Assembly (NCBI GenBank): GCA_024195585.1
Contig: SWBL01000312.1
Coordinates: 1-61,650 of the forward strand
DNA: 61,650 nt
Source of the DNA: Aureobasidium sp. EXF-3400
Taxonomy: Eukaryota > Ascomycota > Dothideomycetes > Dothideales > Saccotheciaceae
Direction of reading: 5' to 3'
The position numbers and the translations under genes are program-made. Under the pieces are notes generated by a model that saw only the letters and a program-made list of their open reading frames with translations, searched no databases and was not told the DNA's origin. Shown here one piece after another: positions 52,803-61,650 of this stretch; the stretch's first letter is position 1; the number at the start of each line of letters is the position of its first letter.

Positions 52803-54419
52803 TCAGAGCTTGGCTCTCTCCTGAATGAGAGTATATGCCTTTGGCAAAGACTCCAATGCCTCGCGGTCACCCACGATCTGCTCGACATTCTGGAAGCCAG
52901 CAACATTCAGGAGGATATCGAAGTCAGACAAAAGCGACTTCATGACATGCCTGACACCATGTTCGCCCATGATGCTCAAGCCCCAAACCCACAGTCTACC
53001 AACGAATACAAACTTGGCTCCCAGTGCAAGAGCCTTGAATACGTCTGAGGCGCCACGGACTCCAGAGTCGAACATGATGTAGATTTTGTCGCCGACAGCT
53101 AGAAGAGGTTAATGGTTAGCAGCTGTATTGTCAAAAGAAGTTCTATGGGTGGATATACCATCAACAATCTGTTCCAAAGCATCCAGACTCGCGGTAGCTC
53201 CGTCAACTTGTCTTCCGGCATGGTTGCTGACAACGATACCATCGCAGCCGATCTCAACACACTTTCTAGCATCGGCAACACTTTGGATGCCCTTGATAGC
53301 GAAAGGCTTGCCACCACTCATCTCCTTCCAGGTCTTGATCAACCAAGGCATTTTCTCCCAGGTGTGGGCTCTTCCGTGCCAGACATTATCAATCCATTTG
53401 GCACCAGCTTTGTTAGGCTCCTTTACGGGATCAATGCCGTCTTCTGCGAGTCTTTTCTGGAAGACCGGGTCGGACAAGCCCAGATCGGCACCGATACCGT
53501 GGTAGAAGGCATAGTTGCTGTGTGCTACGTCGTCGTGTCTCCATCCAAGTTGCCATGTGCTGTGAAAAATTGTCAGTAGCTGCTTGGATCATGAAACATC
53601 AGAAACCACATACTCAACAGTCAAGATACAGGCCGTGAAGCCTGAATCGATTGCTCTACGCAAGAGCGAAACCGTCAACTCATCATCATGCGGCATGTAC
53701 AGCTGGAAAAAGCGAGGGCCATCTCCATTAGCAGCACCGACATCCTCAATTGGCTGCGACCCGGCAGTACTCAGACAATACGGCAGGTTAAGTTCCTTTG
53801 CAACCTTTGCCACAGGAAGTTCTCCGAGAGGGTTGTAGATCTTGTTGATACCGATGGGAGAGAATCCAATGGGTGCGCTAGTCTTATGGCCCCAAATCTC
53901 CCAGGCAGTATCACGCTTGTTTGTGTCGACTAGCATGCGAGGAATAATGCGATGGCGGTAGAAGGCCTGGCGGTTGGCGAGATGTGTTGTCGAGTAGCCG
54001 GCATTGGAAGAGGCATAGTACCAGCCACCCTCTGAAAGCTTCTCCTTTGCTCTCTCCTCGAGCTTATCGGGATCTGTGGCATATGTCAATATATCGTGTG
54101 TTTCGCTGGTGTGTTTTCATTGCTTACGTGTGTTGAATGGAGGTGTTTTTCCTTCGTTGTCGGCCCTGGGATTACAATTAGCATGATCTCACGGAGATGG
54201 ATGGCAAGAACGCCACAGCTTTGCTAGACTATTGCGCTCAATTCTACAGAAAACCGTCGCGGAAACTGTTTCATCGAAGCGTGCTCGCAAAGCTCCTCAT
54301 ACGAATTGAGACAGCCGTGGTGCTCGCAACTTCAAATTGACTCACCAGAAGTTATCTCTCTGGTACTCGGCGTACTCAGGAGTAGTCCTGTGCTCCTTGT
54401 TGGGGTTCTTAACATCCAT
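52803..54419 (-). CDS. FMN-dependent 2-hydroxy-acid dehydrogenase (lactate oxidase-like), copy 2
   Basis: Five exons on the minus strand, 54419-54346, 54165-54128, 54073-53614, 53559-53159 and 53098-52803, encode 422 residues. FMN motifs: YYASSNAGYSTTHLANRQAF, APIGFSPIGINKIYNPLGEL, YCLSTAGSQPIEDV, FFQLYMPHDDELT, ILTVDTWQLGWRHDDV, FAIKGIQSVADA, catalytic IVVSNHAGRQVDG (His at about 302) and IMFDSGVRGASDVFKALALGAKFVFVGR. The TWQLGWRxxD insert marks a fungal oxidase-like subgroup distinct from copy 1, so the two are old paralogues rather than a recent tandem duplicate. The first intron is long for this genome (180 nt). There is no heme domain and no signal peptide. Confidence 0.92.
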
Positions 54420-55278
54420 GATTGATTTTGATACTTTCAATATTTCACAGTTGGAGCAAAGAAAAAAGGGCACCGGAACTCACAAGAACTATAAGCTTTA
54501 CTTGAGCGGAAGCTGCGGCGTTCTGCCTGATAGTGCTTACAATTTCCAGCCGTCCACACGCGTAACATCATGATCAGTATGATCAATGTTGGCGCCCCTA
54601 CGTAACGATGATTGACGCACTCAAAAAAGTGATATCATCTTGTTCAACCCCCACGCCCGGCTCACGGATAAGCTCAAGACTTTACCGCGAAAGGCTAGCC
54701 CCCGAACCAAGCTTCTCTCGCCCGTGGCATTAATCTATTTGACACTTTTCCGCCTGAGGCTTAACCTTTCAAGACAACTAACAATAGCATGACATTGACC
54801 TTTGAGAGGTCGATGCTCTATCAATGGTGAACGTTCAAGAGGTTTGTAGGTCAATTGCTCAGGTTGTATCACTAGGTATGAATCAGGAAGGGTTTGTGGT
54901 GATAATAAAGCTTGAATAAGATATGTACAGTGACAACTGGATGACTGCTTGCTAAAAACACGATTCCGCCATTCCGGAAATAAACGATTGATCTGATAAC
55001 TCCGCCAGCGCCTTGCTGAACTGCTTCATGATAATGTAAAGACAACATAAGAAAAGAAAAGAAGAAACAAAAACACAAGGGGTATCTGCAGAAAGCCACA
55101 CATGTTGAGCATGTCCAGGGTGCTGCTGACTATTCCTGCTTCAGGTGGTGAGGCAAAGAAGTCTGCTGCTCCAGACTAGCCTGAATGGTGGCTGGAAACA
55201 ATAATAGACCGCGAATTAATTGAGTTGGGTGTTGTCACAAGGCGGAGAACAATCGAAGGGTTAGACTGTAGGGCCAGT
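54420..55278. promoter_or_regulatory. Upstream region of the second FMN dehydrogenase (859 bp)
   Basis: The left part is the promoter. At 54629-54638, gtgatatcat matches nine of ten bases of the CYS3/MetR palindrome ATGRYRYCAT, about 210 bp upstream of the ATG. The right part holds the 3' UTR of the Tcp11 gene. No protein gene is accepted. Confidence 0.4.
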
Positions 55279-57219
55279 CTACTTCTGGGAGCGACCGTTG
55301 GTGATGGAAGGGTTGATCTGAGTGAAGCCACCACTCTGGCTCTGCATCTCGGGAGTCGAAGCAACCGAGCTAGGCGAGGCGGTGTTGGTGTTCATGTGAG
55401 TGGGGTCTGGGTTGTTACCAGAAGAGCCGAGAGGAGTTGAGTCTGCCTCAATCTGCATATCGTACACGATGGGCGACCAGACGTGCCAGTGAATCACTGC
55501 AAGGTGGGTGACGCGCTTGAGAATCTCATCGAGAAGTGGCTCGGCGACGGCCTTTGCAGGAGCACGCTTACCAGCAGACTGGGTGGGAGGGAGCATGACA
55601 TCGTGAAGAGCCAGAAGGGGGAGTCTCGAGCTGGAGTTCACAGCGTTGCACAGTCTGGGCAGCTCAGTGTCGAGAATGGTCTGGAGCTGGAGGCCAAAGG
55701 CAGAAGAGGCGAGAGGCAGTTCGGCGCGAAGGTGATGTTCGACGATGCTCATCATGTCAGAGTCGAAGGTGACGTTTGAGCCTTCCAGCTCAAGGACGAT
55801 GCGGACAATCTCGGCAGAGAGGTTCTCGAGGTTCTCAAGGTAGAGGCGAGCATCACCGACAATACCAGTGATCCTGGCCTGGAGAGACTTCTTGCCAGCA
55901 GCACGAGTCTGCTCGTTGACCTTGTTCTTGATAAGAAGATCAAAGGCGTTGCAGCACATGTCCATCTGAATCATGTTGTGAACATCGCTACGAAGAAGAC
56001 GGAGGCGTTCGTAGTCGAGGTGGAATGTGTCGGGAAAGTTGGGAATAGGGCTCTGAGAGAGCAACGAGCGAAGGACAGCCGACGAGAAGGTCTCCAGAGG
56101 GGTGGGGGCGAGGTTACAGCCGCTGAGGAGAGCCTCTTCTTCCTTGAACCACTTGTGTGCGCCGTGGGGCTTGAAGCGGCCTGCAGAGATCTTGTGAACA
56201 TGGTACTTCTGCTGGAAGTTGACGGTGTCGTCAATCAACAAGCTGCGAAGATGTCTGATCTGGTGGTTGGCAACGTCCAGCTTCATAGCCTCGAGAATGG
56301 CCAGAGTCTGTCTGAGACCGACAACAACAGCCTTCTGGTCGCCCTCCTCGATGCCCTTGGTGGTCTGCTCAACCATCTGGTCAATCCACTCGTCTCTCAT
56401 GGGAGCGCAGTGTGCCTTCAAGATGGTGGCCAACCACTGGGCCAGATCCATAAGGTTGAAGACGCCCTTGCAGATTTGCTGCATGATCATTTCGACATCG
56501 AGTCTCTCGGCGACAATGGCTTGGTCGCGGTCAGGCACAAGGGTCTTGAGGATTTCGTAGATGGTGGTGAAGACTCCTGGAAGTCTGATCTGGTTGGCCT
56601 TGATCATGCAGGTCCAGTACTCAAGTTCCTCGGCGCTTCTGCTACCCATGAGACGGAAGCCGACTGCTCTGTAGATCTCCAGCTCGGCAAGCAAGGCCTT
56701 CCAGTACTCATCGGCTGACTTGAGCTTCTGCTTGCCTCTTGATCCGTCGAGGTTGGGTCTGAAGTGGAGTTCACGGTCGAAGTTGACATCGTGGCGCAGC
56801 TTGGGGTTGTTGATGATGCGGCCAACGTCCAACTCGCAGAGTGAGTCCTGAGTAACAGGAGGGAGCATGGCTGCTCTCTGGTAAGGGGTGACGAGGTCAA
56901 CTGCGGCGGTCTCGGGGAGTTCGTCGAGCAACTCGAAGATAGCGTGACGGATCTCAAGAGGACTCATCATGTCGGATTGGTCAGTGTCAGAGTTGGAACT
57001 GTCCATGTATGAAGGATCCTCTGAGGCATAGTGTGAGTGTGATGATAGCATGTGGACAGATGCCTCATGATCAAGCTCCTGCTCTGCACGTGAAGATCTC
57101 TGATCGGCAGGTGCGTCGGTCCATGAGGGCGAGGTGTTGTTGTTGTTGTCAGCACCCAAGGACATGACACTGCTGATAGAGTCGTTTCTTCTACCGCTTC
57201 TGCCACCGTTGCCTTCCAT
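55279..57219 (-). CDS. SOK1: Tcp11-domain protein, Sok1 homologue
   Basis: One exon of 646 residues from the ATG at 57219. The N-terminal about 85 residues are disordered and rich in S, N and D. The Tcp11 domain runs from about 90 to 560, with SPLEIRHAIFELLDELPETAAVDLVTPYQRAAMLPP, VNFDRELHFRPNLDG, EYWKALLAELEIYRAVGFRLM, LDVEMIMQQICKGVFNLMDLAQWLATILKAHCAPMRDEWID and IRHLRSLLIDDTVNFQQKY. It ends in a Ser/Thr/Gln/Asn-rich tail. Yeast Sok1 suppresses loss of protein kinase A, and Tcp11 is linked to cAMP signalling in mammals, so a role in cAMP/PKA signalling is likely but indirect. A 95-codon open stretch continues upstream in frame but has no ATG, and I treat it as leader. Confidence 0.9.
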   Translation of the reverse strand: MEGNGGRSGRRNDSISSVMSLGADNNNNTSPSWTDAPADQRSSRAEQELDHEASVHMLSSHSHYASEDPSYMDSSNSDTDQSDMMSPLEIRHAIFELLDELPETAAVDLVTPYQRAAMLPPVTQDSLCELDVGRIINNPKLRHDVNFDRELHFRPNLDGSRGKQKLKSADEYWKALLAELEIYRAVGFRLMGSRSAEELEYWTCMIKANQIRLPGVFTTIYEILKTLVPDRDQAIVAERLDVEMIMQQICKGVFNLMDLAQWLATILKAHCAPMRDEWIDQMVEQTTKGIEEGDQKAVVVGLRQTLAILEAMKLDVANHQIRHLRSLLIDDTVNFQQKYHVHKISAGRFKPHGAHKWFKEEEALLSGCNLAPTPLETFSSAVLRSLLSQSPIPNFPDTFHLDYERLRLLRSDVHNMIQMDMCCNAFDLLIKNKVNEQTRAAGKKSLQARITGIVGDARLYLENLENLSAEIVRIVLELEGSNVTFDSDMMSIVEHHLRAELPLASSAFGLQLQTILDTELPRLCNAVNSSSRLPLLALHDVMLPPTQSAGKRAPAKAVAEPLLDEILKRVTHLAVIHWHVWSPIVYDMQIEADSTPLGSSGNNPDPTHMNTNTASPSSVASTPEMQSQSGGFTQINPSITNGRSQK

Positions 57220-59603
57220 GTCTGTGGATATGGTGTGGTATGAAGGGATAGGAGTAGAAGAATGAAAGATCTTTGGAAAAGAAGTGGAAGAAAAGGGTGG
57301 TGGCAGAGGAAGTTGTGGGAAAAGAAGTGGTGAGAAAGAAGGTTGTCGCAGCGCAGCTTTTGTTATGATACGCGGTGAATAGCGACACGGTGAATGTATT
57401 AGATCTTTTGGCAGAGTGAAATCAGCTTCTTGCTCTCGCACAGGATGACGCTTGTCCGTTTCGGGGATGGCGTCGACGAGAGGACTCGATTGTGGTATAC
57501 TCACTTTGATGCAAAGGCGGTGACCTGTTTCTGCCGGGTATTATTGTTGATGTATTACTGCAGCGTTCGGGACCAGCCAAAAGTTCTGATATTATTTATG
57601 GGTATGTTCAAGTTGTTCGACAGAGGAGACACGGTGCCAGTGGTGGTATTGAATTTCTTGCAGATACCGCGAGTGGACGATGTCGTGGTTGTTGTACGGT
57701 GGTGATGGGTACGAGAGGCGAGTACAAAGACGAAGTCAGGACCGGGCGGCTGGGTCGAGCAAAAGGAGAGTCGAAAGCAAGCCTAAACGCGGGGGTGTCG
57801 AGAGTTGAGGAAGGTGAGATGGGTGGTATAAGGAAAAGCGATCAAGCAAGGCAAGAGGGGAGTGGAATGTTAATGTTTGCGGCCCCTTCGATTAAAGAGA
57901 CGAGGGACGAAACGTCTATGCAGGAAATAGAGCCTAGCAACTAAATGCAAAATACCCTTTGATCTGACACAGACACAACGTGCGCAGGAGTCATGAGGGA
58001 GCATGGCAATAATTAACCCAAAAGCCGGGACCATGATGAACGCCAACCGTGCATGTTCGATTGCGGGATGCTCAAACTCCGATGAAAGGATTGGGCAATG
58101 GGCTCTCTTTCCATCATGGATGCACGCTTTCGGTGTGGCACGAGACGTTTGCAGCTGCTGTCTCATGGACAAGTTGGCATCCGCCAGCCGCAACGAGAAG
58201 ATAGCTGGTATCGTGTACATCGTTCTCGATTATCGAACTGTCACGCATACGTTAAAATTGAAAGGGCTGGGTTGTGTGGATGTGGTCGCAAGGTTCAACG
58301 GCCGCGCCCAATTTCGGAAGGAGAAACCCCGCCAAGCTGGCTCCCTTTTGTTCGGTTTTGCTTCTAGAAAAAGGCGTCCGTGAGCAAGAGGCGCACCTAC
58401 TTTGTATATATTTGTCGCCAAACATTAAGCGACGATCTTTATATGCGCTAGGTGTCCGCCTGGGTTGGTGTTGCAAGTCCACGACAGATCTGCTAGTCAG
58501 GATGGTTGCGGAGACTAGGTACATCTCTCGTTACCTCTGTTGTTTTTTCGGTAGGCCGACGGCTTCATGATTCAGACCATTGCCTGCGGGTCTGGAGGGA
58601 GACGTATGTATTGGCAAAACGTTTGTGAAACTCTGCATTCGCTAGCATGGGAATGTCAGCTAGAACCTTGAATTTGTCGACTCGACAGCTGTGACGTGGC
58701 TCAGGAGAACATAGGTCTCAAGTCACCCTGTCTCTGTCTTGTCATTGGTAAGACATCCGAGTACAGGTCTCGCATGTACAGCGAGGGATTCGAGCCTCTA
58801 GACAAGGTCATGTCTTGGGAGAAGCCGAGGGTACAGCGGCCTCGCATGAAGCCATACTGCCTTGGCGGAGTCTTGTTACGCTCCTCGACCTTCGCATGAC
58901 GTCTGAGGGGGCAAGGAGAGCACCTTGCACTGATTGCGAAACTGTAATCAGGCAATCAGCCGTCGTCCCGCAGCACCGTATGGAAGGCGACGTCCCTGAA
59001 ACCGTTGGTGAGCGCGCAGCGGCTGTGCATTCGTATTGAAGGAGTACATCGAAAGCGACGGCGTTAATGCTCAGAGGCTTCGGCATCTTTGTCAGACTAC
59101 TCTCACTCGCAACATACACGAGGGCGCACACTGAGTTCAGTGCGATTAGTCTGAGAAGAGAGAGAGCTGGGTGGCCTAGAGTGTTGAAACTCGGACTTAA
59201 GTGAGAGCACAGGAGACAAGCCAGATGCAGGATGGCGAGAAGCGTAATCAGGAGAGACAGAGACAGGGCAGAGGAGAGACGAGTGTGCATGTTACAGCAC
59301 AATATGCGGATGCAAATGCAAATTTGGTATTACAGAAAGGATACGAAGCACAGCTTGAGGGGAGGTTTTGACGATTGCGAAAATATTTGGGAGTTGGCAG
59401 AATTGAAGCTTCACTTGGTGCCCGTTGCGCGTCTGGCGTGCGTCAAGCAAAAAGGATGGGACATGCTGCCAAATCCCGTAATTATTTGACAAACAGACGA
59501 CGTCGGTAAGCGCATCTTCGTACGCTCTGCATATGGCAGCTCGCATGGCTGTGCTGCGAGTAGAAACGTAACTTGCTGACCACGACCATGTAGACGACAG
59601 ACG
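57220..59603. other. Gene-poor stretch (2.4 kb) between Tcp11 and HTH genes
   Basis: The left end is the Tcp11 promoter and leader. Frames of 100-160 codons occur on both strands, for example around 58003-58383 and 58808-59290, but they overlap each other, have odd composition and match no family I know. A plausible 5' UTR intron of the HTH gene runs from GTAAGC at 59504 to the AG at about 59600. Non-coding transcripts are possible. Confidence 0.4.
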
Positions 59604-60362
59604 ATGGTGACGGACGAGGACAATGCGACGATAGAGCGCATGGTGAGCGAGGGCAAGTCGGCCATGGCCATTCGCGCTGCCGTGCCCAACGTGTCGCGCA
59701 CAAATGTCTATCTCAAGATCGCAAAGTTCAAGAAGCACGGCACTGTGGGTCGCGTGCAGACAAAGACTCTGGGCAGGCCGCGAGCCATGAGCGAAGGCGT
59801 CGACAAGTTTCTGCAGGGCCTGCTTGCTGCCAAACCCGACATGGAGCTCGACGAGATGCGCCGCCATCTGCAAAAGGAACTGGAGCTCACCGTGTCCATG
59901 TCGACCATCTCGCGCGCCATTGCCCGAGCGGGCATTGCCCCCGGTGCGAGGCCTGTCCGCACGCGCACCACTGCGTCGGCTCCCAACGCCGCTCCTCGCC
60001 GTCGTGCTGCCAACAAACTCATTGCTCAGAAAGAGCCTGTTCAGCCTGTGACACAGCAGCAGCCTTCTGTCCCCCTGCCTCTCCACATCCCGACTCATGT
60101 CCCCATCGACCATCTCACCGAACTTCCCACCGATGCCCATCTTCTCGATCCATGGCAGGACTTGACTGTACCTCCGTCGCAGCACCCGCATCACCATTCA
60201 CAGCTGCAACCACACCACATGCACGCCCTCGATCCTTCTCTTGCTTCGGCTTATCACTCAGCCGCCGTCTATCACCATCTGTACGCTGATCCTGACCCAA
60301 ATGTCATGGCCATGAACCCCTCTTCCCTGGATGTCTACAGAAGTCCATATGCTCCTCTCTGA
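59604..60362 (+). CDS. Helix-turn-helix protein resembling the N-terminus of Tc1/IS630 transposases
   Basis: One coding exon of 252 residues. Residues 1-50 (ATIERMVSEGKSAMAIRAAVPNVSRTNVYLKIAKFKKHG) form a homeodomain-like HTH. Residues 55-110 (KTLGRPRAMSEGVDKFLQGLLAAKPDMELDEMRRHL to TVSMSTISRAIARAGI) form a second winged HTH, with GRPR as an AT-hook-like linker between them. This is the bipartite DNA-binding architecture of Tc1/mariner and IS630 transposases. No DDE/D catalytic domain follows: the remaining about 140 residues are rich in Pro, His, Gln and Ala (PPSQHPHHHSQLQPHHMHAL) and look like a regulatory tail. I infer a host gene, either a domesticated transposase end or a transcription factor, rather than a live element. 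No terminal inverted repeats were noticed. Confidence 0.75.
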   Translation: MVTDEDNATIERMVSEGKSAMAIRAAVPNVSRTNVYLKIAKFKKHGTVGRVQTKTLGRPRAMSEGVDKFLQGLLAAKPDMELDEMRRHLQKELELTVSMSTISRAIARAGIAPGARPVRTRTTASAPNAAPRRRAANKLIAQKEPVQPVTQQQPSVPLPLHIPTHVPIDHLTELPTDAHLLDPWQDLTVPPSQHPHHHSQLQPHHMHALDPSLASAYHSAAVYHHLYADPDPNVMAMNPSSLDVYRSPYAPL

Positions 60363-61597
60363 GCGCATTCCGCACATCCCACGATCACGAATTCACGATA
60401 CTGCATCAAAGCATCGAAGCCAGAGGCTATAAAACAAAGTCCTCTCATCGCTACGTAATCAAGAGCTTATAAACAGACCATACACATACTTCCAATAACC
60501 TCGACCAGAGCAGTCAAGTCTTCCTTACTACGTTGTACCCATCTTTTCCCATGCATTGTATTCCTTTGACCTCGTATTCTCTTTACTAACTCAGGCCTGT
60601 CCTCGGTCTTCCTCTTCTATCTTACTCTTCGATCTCCCTTTCTAACATTCCTGCTACATTTATATGCCCAAATTTGGAAGACGAACCTTATCAGTATCTC
60701 CAGCCCACGAATCCAGCGCTAGCTTTACTGCCTAATCGCAACATGCAAGCAACACCACTAGGATGGCTTCTCTAGACTCTGCTTTACATGACAATCTTTT
60801 CGAATTAGACCCGTCAGTTGTACCCAATTGTAGGAGATCCCCTAAACGCAAGACCGCCACCTTATCACAGACTCCTGAGAGAGTGTTGTTGGCTCAAGAG
60901 TATCACAACTAACGCCCCTCTCATTGACGAGATGTAGTGATTTTGTACGTTGTATAAATGCACAAAACTTTCTGGGGTGGACATCCGTAGAAACACTGAA
61001 GCCAGGCATCTTCGTGAGCGTTACCATATCTCCTACGTGCTCAATTAGGACTGTCTGATATGCATCGAATGGTTGTTATCGATGATGTTAGCTATGCTTG
61101 TAGGTATTATTGACGGCCAGGGTGACCGATGAGGCTTTGTCGAGGGTATCACCCTGGTCGTGAATGTTTCACCATCATATACATCGACGACACCATGGAT
61201 ATGTTCCAATATCTCCTATGGGTAACAGGATAACAACGAATGGCATCTGCTATAGCTACGAGATAGATCGTATTCGAGTGTATCTGATACAATCGCGAAA
61301 AGAGTAATGTGACAATGCAGGGTATATTCATCAACCCAAATTGCGGGCAAACCATGACAGCCAAATGGTCAATCACACAATGTAGACACATTTACATGAT
61401 AGATACGATGCAAACAGCGACAGACTTCCGCGTACGTGTGGCTGTCCAGAATGATGTGTTACGAACGACGTAAAGGTGTAACGAGTGCTCGGGCTCAGTA
61501 GGTGTGCCTGCAAGATTTAAGAGTATATATTTGTGACAGACGCAAACTTTACCAAGATCCTGAATCTGGCCAACCAGATTCAACCCTTACAAGCTAA
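60363..61597. other. Gene-free right-hand region (1.2 kb)
   Basis: It starts with the T/C-rich 3' UTR of the HTH gene. The rest is AT-richer, with only short frames and no recognisable motif. Confidence 0.45.
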
Positions 61598-61650
61598 GGT
61601 GATGTGGTGTAGTGGTAGCATGTGTCGTTGTGGAGGTTAAAGTCCAGCAA
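61598..61650 (+). tRNA. Possible 5' part of a tRNA gene cut by the window edge
   Basis: GGTGATG-TG-GTGT-AGTGGTA-GCAT looks like an acceptor 5' strand and a D-arm with wobble pairs. It is followed by TGTCG-TTGTGG, an anticodon-arm 5' half with U33 and anticodon GTG (His). The 3' half is not adjacent, so an intron would have to start after position 37 and run beyond the edge. With no T-arm visible this remains weak. Confidence 0.3.

Noticed and set aside
54166..54345. Possible snoRNA inside the 180-nt first intron of the second FMN dehydrogenase
   Set aside because: A CGATGAA resembles a C box, but no proper D box or terminal stem is visible.
58003..58383. 126-codon plus-strand frame with an ATG
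   Set aside because: It overlaps other equally long random frames, and the sequence shows no domain.
58808..59302. 164-codon minus-strand frame with a hydrophobic, signal-peptide-like start
   Set aside because: The frame opens at TTG; the ATG at 59290 gives a hydrophobic start, but the rest is featureless and no intron or family supports it. A secreted small protein cannot be fully excluded.
1..61650. CRISPR arrays, 5S rRNA, intact transposons, viral remnants, centromeric or telomeric repeats
   Set aside because: I looked for direct repeats with spacers, 5S-like sequence, transposase catalytic domains, long inverted repeats and simple telomere repeats, and found none.

Overview
This window is nuclear DNA of a filamentous ascomycete (Pezizomycotina), most likely a dothideomycete. 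Genes are dense, lie on both strands and carry short GT-AG introns, mostly 47-80 nt. The gene set is fungal: cys-3/MetR-type bZIP, CaMKK, DUF3984, a Tag1-like protein, a penicillin acyltransferase-like protein, Psf2 and Gpi10. I assigned the class by general resemblance and did no search. All splice models were made by eye from reading frame, GT/AG signals and family knowledge.

Layout. 0-6 kb: mitochondrial ribosomal protein bL17m (cut by the left edge) diverges from the MICOS subunit Mic12, then an R3H/SUZ protein and a zinc-knuckle protein. 6-8.3 kb is gene-poor. 8.3-21.4 kb: SPX/VTC-type membrane protein, Cwf18/CCDC12 splicing factor, PPR protein, Utp25, eIF3f, phosphopantothenoylcysteine decarboxylase, Grx5 and a lysine-rich protein of unknown function. 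21.5-28.5 kb: polysaccharide deacetylase diverging from an isopenicillin-N-acyltransferase-like enzyme, a DUF3984 protein and a Tag1-like vacuolar membrane protein. 28.8-42.4 kb: ornithine carbamoyltransferase, acetolactate synthase regulatory subunit, a KHDC4-type KH protein with two near-identical neighbouring introns, a very large CaMKK, GINS subunit Psf2 and eIF2B-beta. 42.6-46.4 kb: an unusual intron-containing tRNA-like gene, two small unknown genes and Gpi10. 46.8-57.2 kb: TatD nuclease, two FMN-dependent 2-hydroxy-acid dehydrogenases on either side of a cys-3/MetR-like bZIP and a helix-hairpin-helix-like protein, then a Tcp11/Sok1 protein. 57.2-61.6 kb is gene-poor apart from one helix-turn-helix protein resembling the N-terminus of Tc1/IS630 transposases. 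A possible tRNA starts at the right edge.

Most genes are independent housekeeping functions: translation, splicing, ribosome assembly, replication, CoA and Fe-S supply, and arginine and branched-chain amino acid synthesis. Many sit as divergent pairs sharing 190-460 bp promoters. I see no secondary-metabolite cluster, CRISPR array, intact transposon or virus. The features most worth following are the twin introns of the KH gene, the odd tRNA and orphan genes at 42.6-44.1 kb, the transposase-like helix-turn-helix protein, and the 48.3-54.4 kb neighbourhood that places a sulfur regulator between two flavin dehydrogenases.
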